From Notamacropus eugenii (taxonomy: Eukaryota > Chordata > Mammalia > Diprotodontia > Macropodidae), in the NCBI RefSeq assembly GCF_028372415.1, contig NC_092878.1:29618903-29682902 (forward strand): a stretch of 64,000 nt of DNA. Reading direction: 5' to 3'. Every line of letters begins with the position of its first letter. Position 1 is the stretch's first letter. A program made the position numbers and the translations under genes. This document shows, piece after piece, positions 62,415 through 64,000 of the stretch. Under the pieces are notes generated by a model, which was not told the DNA's origin, did no database searches, and saw nothing but the letters and a program-made list of their open reading frames with translations.

Positions 62415-64000
62415 AGGAGGTAGAACCAAGATGGTGGAGTACTGGGAGCAATGCAGGTGAAGTCTTCTAACATTCTCTTCCAAACAATTTTAAAATAATA
62501 CCTCAGATCAAATTGTGGAGAGGCAGAGTCAACAGAAGATCAAATGGGACATATTTTTGAGTTTAAAACAACTTAGGAGATTAGCAGGAGAGGTCTGTGA
62601 GATCACAGTGGGAGTCAGCCGAGAGTGGGGCAGTAGCATGAGTGGTGGACCTTGGGGGCAGCTGCAACAGTAGCAGAAGCAGCAGCAACAGCAGCTTGGG
62701 GAGCTCTCAGCTCAGAAACAGTAAGAAGATCAGACAACTCATCAGAAAAAGACTACAGGGGACCTTTTGCTGGCATTGGGTTCAGCTGGCACTGATTAGC
62801 AACTCTATTGCTCATACTCATTTCTGGATCATAAGGTGGAGAGGAGCCCTTGTGTCCAGGGAGTAAGGGTCTTGGTCAGAGCTGCAGGGAAGAGAGGAGC
62901 ATTAATGTTTATGGTTGCAGGGCAGCAGGGGCCCTTAGTGGGTAAAAACCAGAGAGCAGACCAGGAGAGCAGTGACTCCATCTCTTCTTGGATCACACCA
63001 CTTTGGAAACACTGAGAATTTGAAGACCCTCAGAACTAGCTGTGAAAATAGCATCATGAAAAAGCCTAAACCTTGAGACAGTGCCTCCTCCCCCAGGGGA
63101 GCAGTGCCCAACTTCAACATTAAGTTCAGAGTCAAGAGGTAGGTTATGAAAATGAGCAAATAACAACAAAAAAGAATTTGACCATAAAAAGCTATTACAG
63201 AGACAGGGAAGCCTAAGACACAAACTCAGAAGGAGATAACAATGTGAAAACCCCTATAACCAAAGCTTCAAAGAAAAGTGCTAATTGGAATTGAAAATTA
63301 TGAAAAGAGAACAGCTTGGAAAAGAAGGCACAAAAAATGCTGAAGAAAATAACACCTTAAAAAATAGAACTGGCCTAATGTTAAGAGGCACAAAAATTCA
63401 CTGAAGAATTCCTTTAAAAGCAAAATAGGCCTAATGGAAAAGGAGCTACACAAACTCACTGAAGAAAAGAACTCAAATTCACTGAAGAAAAGAATTCCTT
63501 AAAAAAGCAGAATTGGCCAAATGGAAAAAGAGGTGCCAAAGCTCAGTGAAGAAAATAATTAAAAATTAGCATTAGGCAAGTGGAAGCTAATGACTTCAAT
63601 AACCAATAAAACAAAGTCAGAAGAATGAAAAAATAGAAGAAAATGTGAAAATATCTCAATGGAAAAACAACTGACCTGGAAAAAAATCAAGGAGAGATAA
63701 TTTAAGAATTATTTGACTAACTGAAAGCCATGATTCAAAATGAGGCTAGATACTATATTTCAAGAAATTATAAAAGAAAACTCCTCCGATATCACACCTA
63801 GAAGGTAAAATAGAAATGGAAAGAATCTACTGATCACCTGAAAGAGATCACAAAATGAAAACTCCCAGGAATATTATAGTAAGATTCTAGAGCTTCAAGG
63901 TCAAGGAGAAAATATTGCAAGCAGCCAGAAAGAAATAAATCAAATATCAGTGAGCTATAGTCACAATTACACACAATTTTACAGCTTCCATGTCAAAGGA
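62415..64000 (+). mobile_element. L1/HAL1 5' UTR and ORF1 start, cut by window end
   Basis: It begins with 'ggtagaaccaagatggtgga', the usual L1 5' end with a YY1-type CAAGATGG. A 5' UTR follows, then a degenerate coiled-coil coding region with repeated 'ctgaagaaaa' blocks (63,330-63,560). The RRM-like start of ORF1 (63,720-64,000) matches the beginning of this window ('ctgaaagccatgattcaaaa' against 29-50). Stops and shifts abolish the frame. Confidence 0.7.

Larger units (their letters stand above)
57712..64000 (+). other. TMEM62: TMEM62 intron 9 (partial)
   Basis: From the exon 9 donor to the window end I find no further TMEM62 exon. The expected next block (human DSAGRSKS...) is not seen. 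The content is an interrupted hAT-like element, two minus-strand L1 pieces, a SINE and a HAL1/L1 5' end. Confidence 0.75.

Noticed and set aside
57712..64000. TMEM62 exon 10 within the window
   Set aside because: No in-phase acceptor followed by the expected conserved block was found. The region is repeats and unassigned intron.

Overview
This window is vertebrate nuclear DNA from a therian mammal, almost certainly a marsupial. It has spliced genes with GT-AG introns, two CpG islands in otherwise AT-rich sequence, and a repeat load of marsupial type. The repeats include a tRNA-headed SINE whose body reads 'gagtcaggaagactcat', MIR/CORE-SINEs, old L2 and CR1/L3 LINEs, abundant L1 3' ends, and 'half-L1' (HAL1-like) elements that carry ORF1 but no ORF2. 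I cannot name the species from sequence alone.

Two protein-coding genes are supported, in head-to-head (divergent) order. On the minus strand, the CpG island around 21.2 kb holds a short first coding exon (84 nt, 28 codons, phase 0, good splice donor) that fits exon 1 of UBR1, an N-recognin E3 ubiquitin ligase. Everything to its left (1-21,168) would then be UBR1 intron 1, which contains no other exon I can recognise. On the plus strand, a second CpG island at about 32.5-33.5 kb starts TMEM62. Nine consecutive TMEM62 exons between 32,801 and 57,711 splice in phase to the first 395 codons. These encode a signal-anchor helix, a complete calcineurin-like metallophosphoesterase motif set and the start of the following beta-rich region. 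The C-terminal multipass membrane part lies beyond the right edge. The UBR1 / TMEM62 arrangement matches the human 15q15.2 order, which supports both calls.

Layout: 1-2.77 kb HAL1/L1 debris; 2.8-4.1 kb antisense L2; 4.1-7.5 kb mixed old L1, RTE-like and SINE debris; 7.5-9.9 kb minus-strand L1; 10.9-14.8 kb a nest of L1, L2 and L1; 15-20.5 kb MIR, SINE, L2 and a 0.5 kb alternating TG/CA/TA tract; 20.6-22 kb UBR1 CpG promoter; 22-32.5 kb intergenic, largely unassigned, with L2, SINE and microsatellites; 32.5-64 kb TMEM62. TMEM62 intron 2 carries a GATA/GACA-type array of about 0.76 kb, a degenerate copy of the exon-3 acceptor region, and a palindromic DNA-transposon remnant. Introns 3-9 are filled mainly with antisense L1.

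I found no new multi-gene system here. The observations most worth checking are the pseudo-exon in TMEM62 intron 2, the adjacent tetranucleotide array, the datable nested insertions with visible target-site duplications, and the antisense bias of L1 in both genes.
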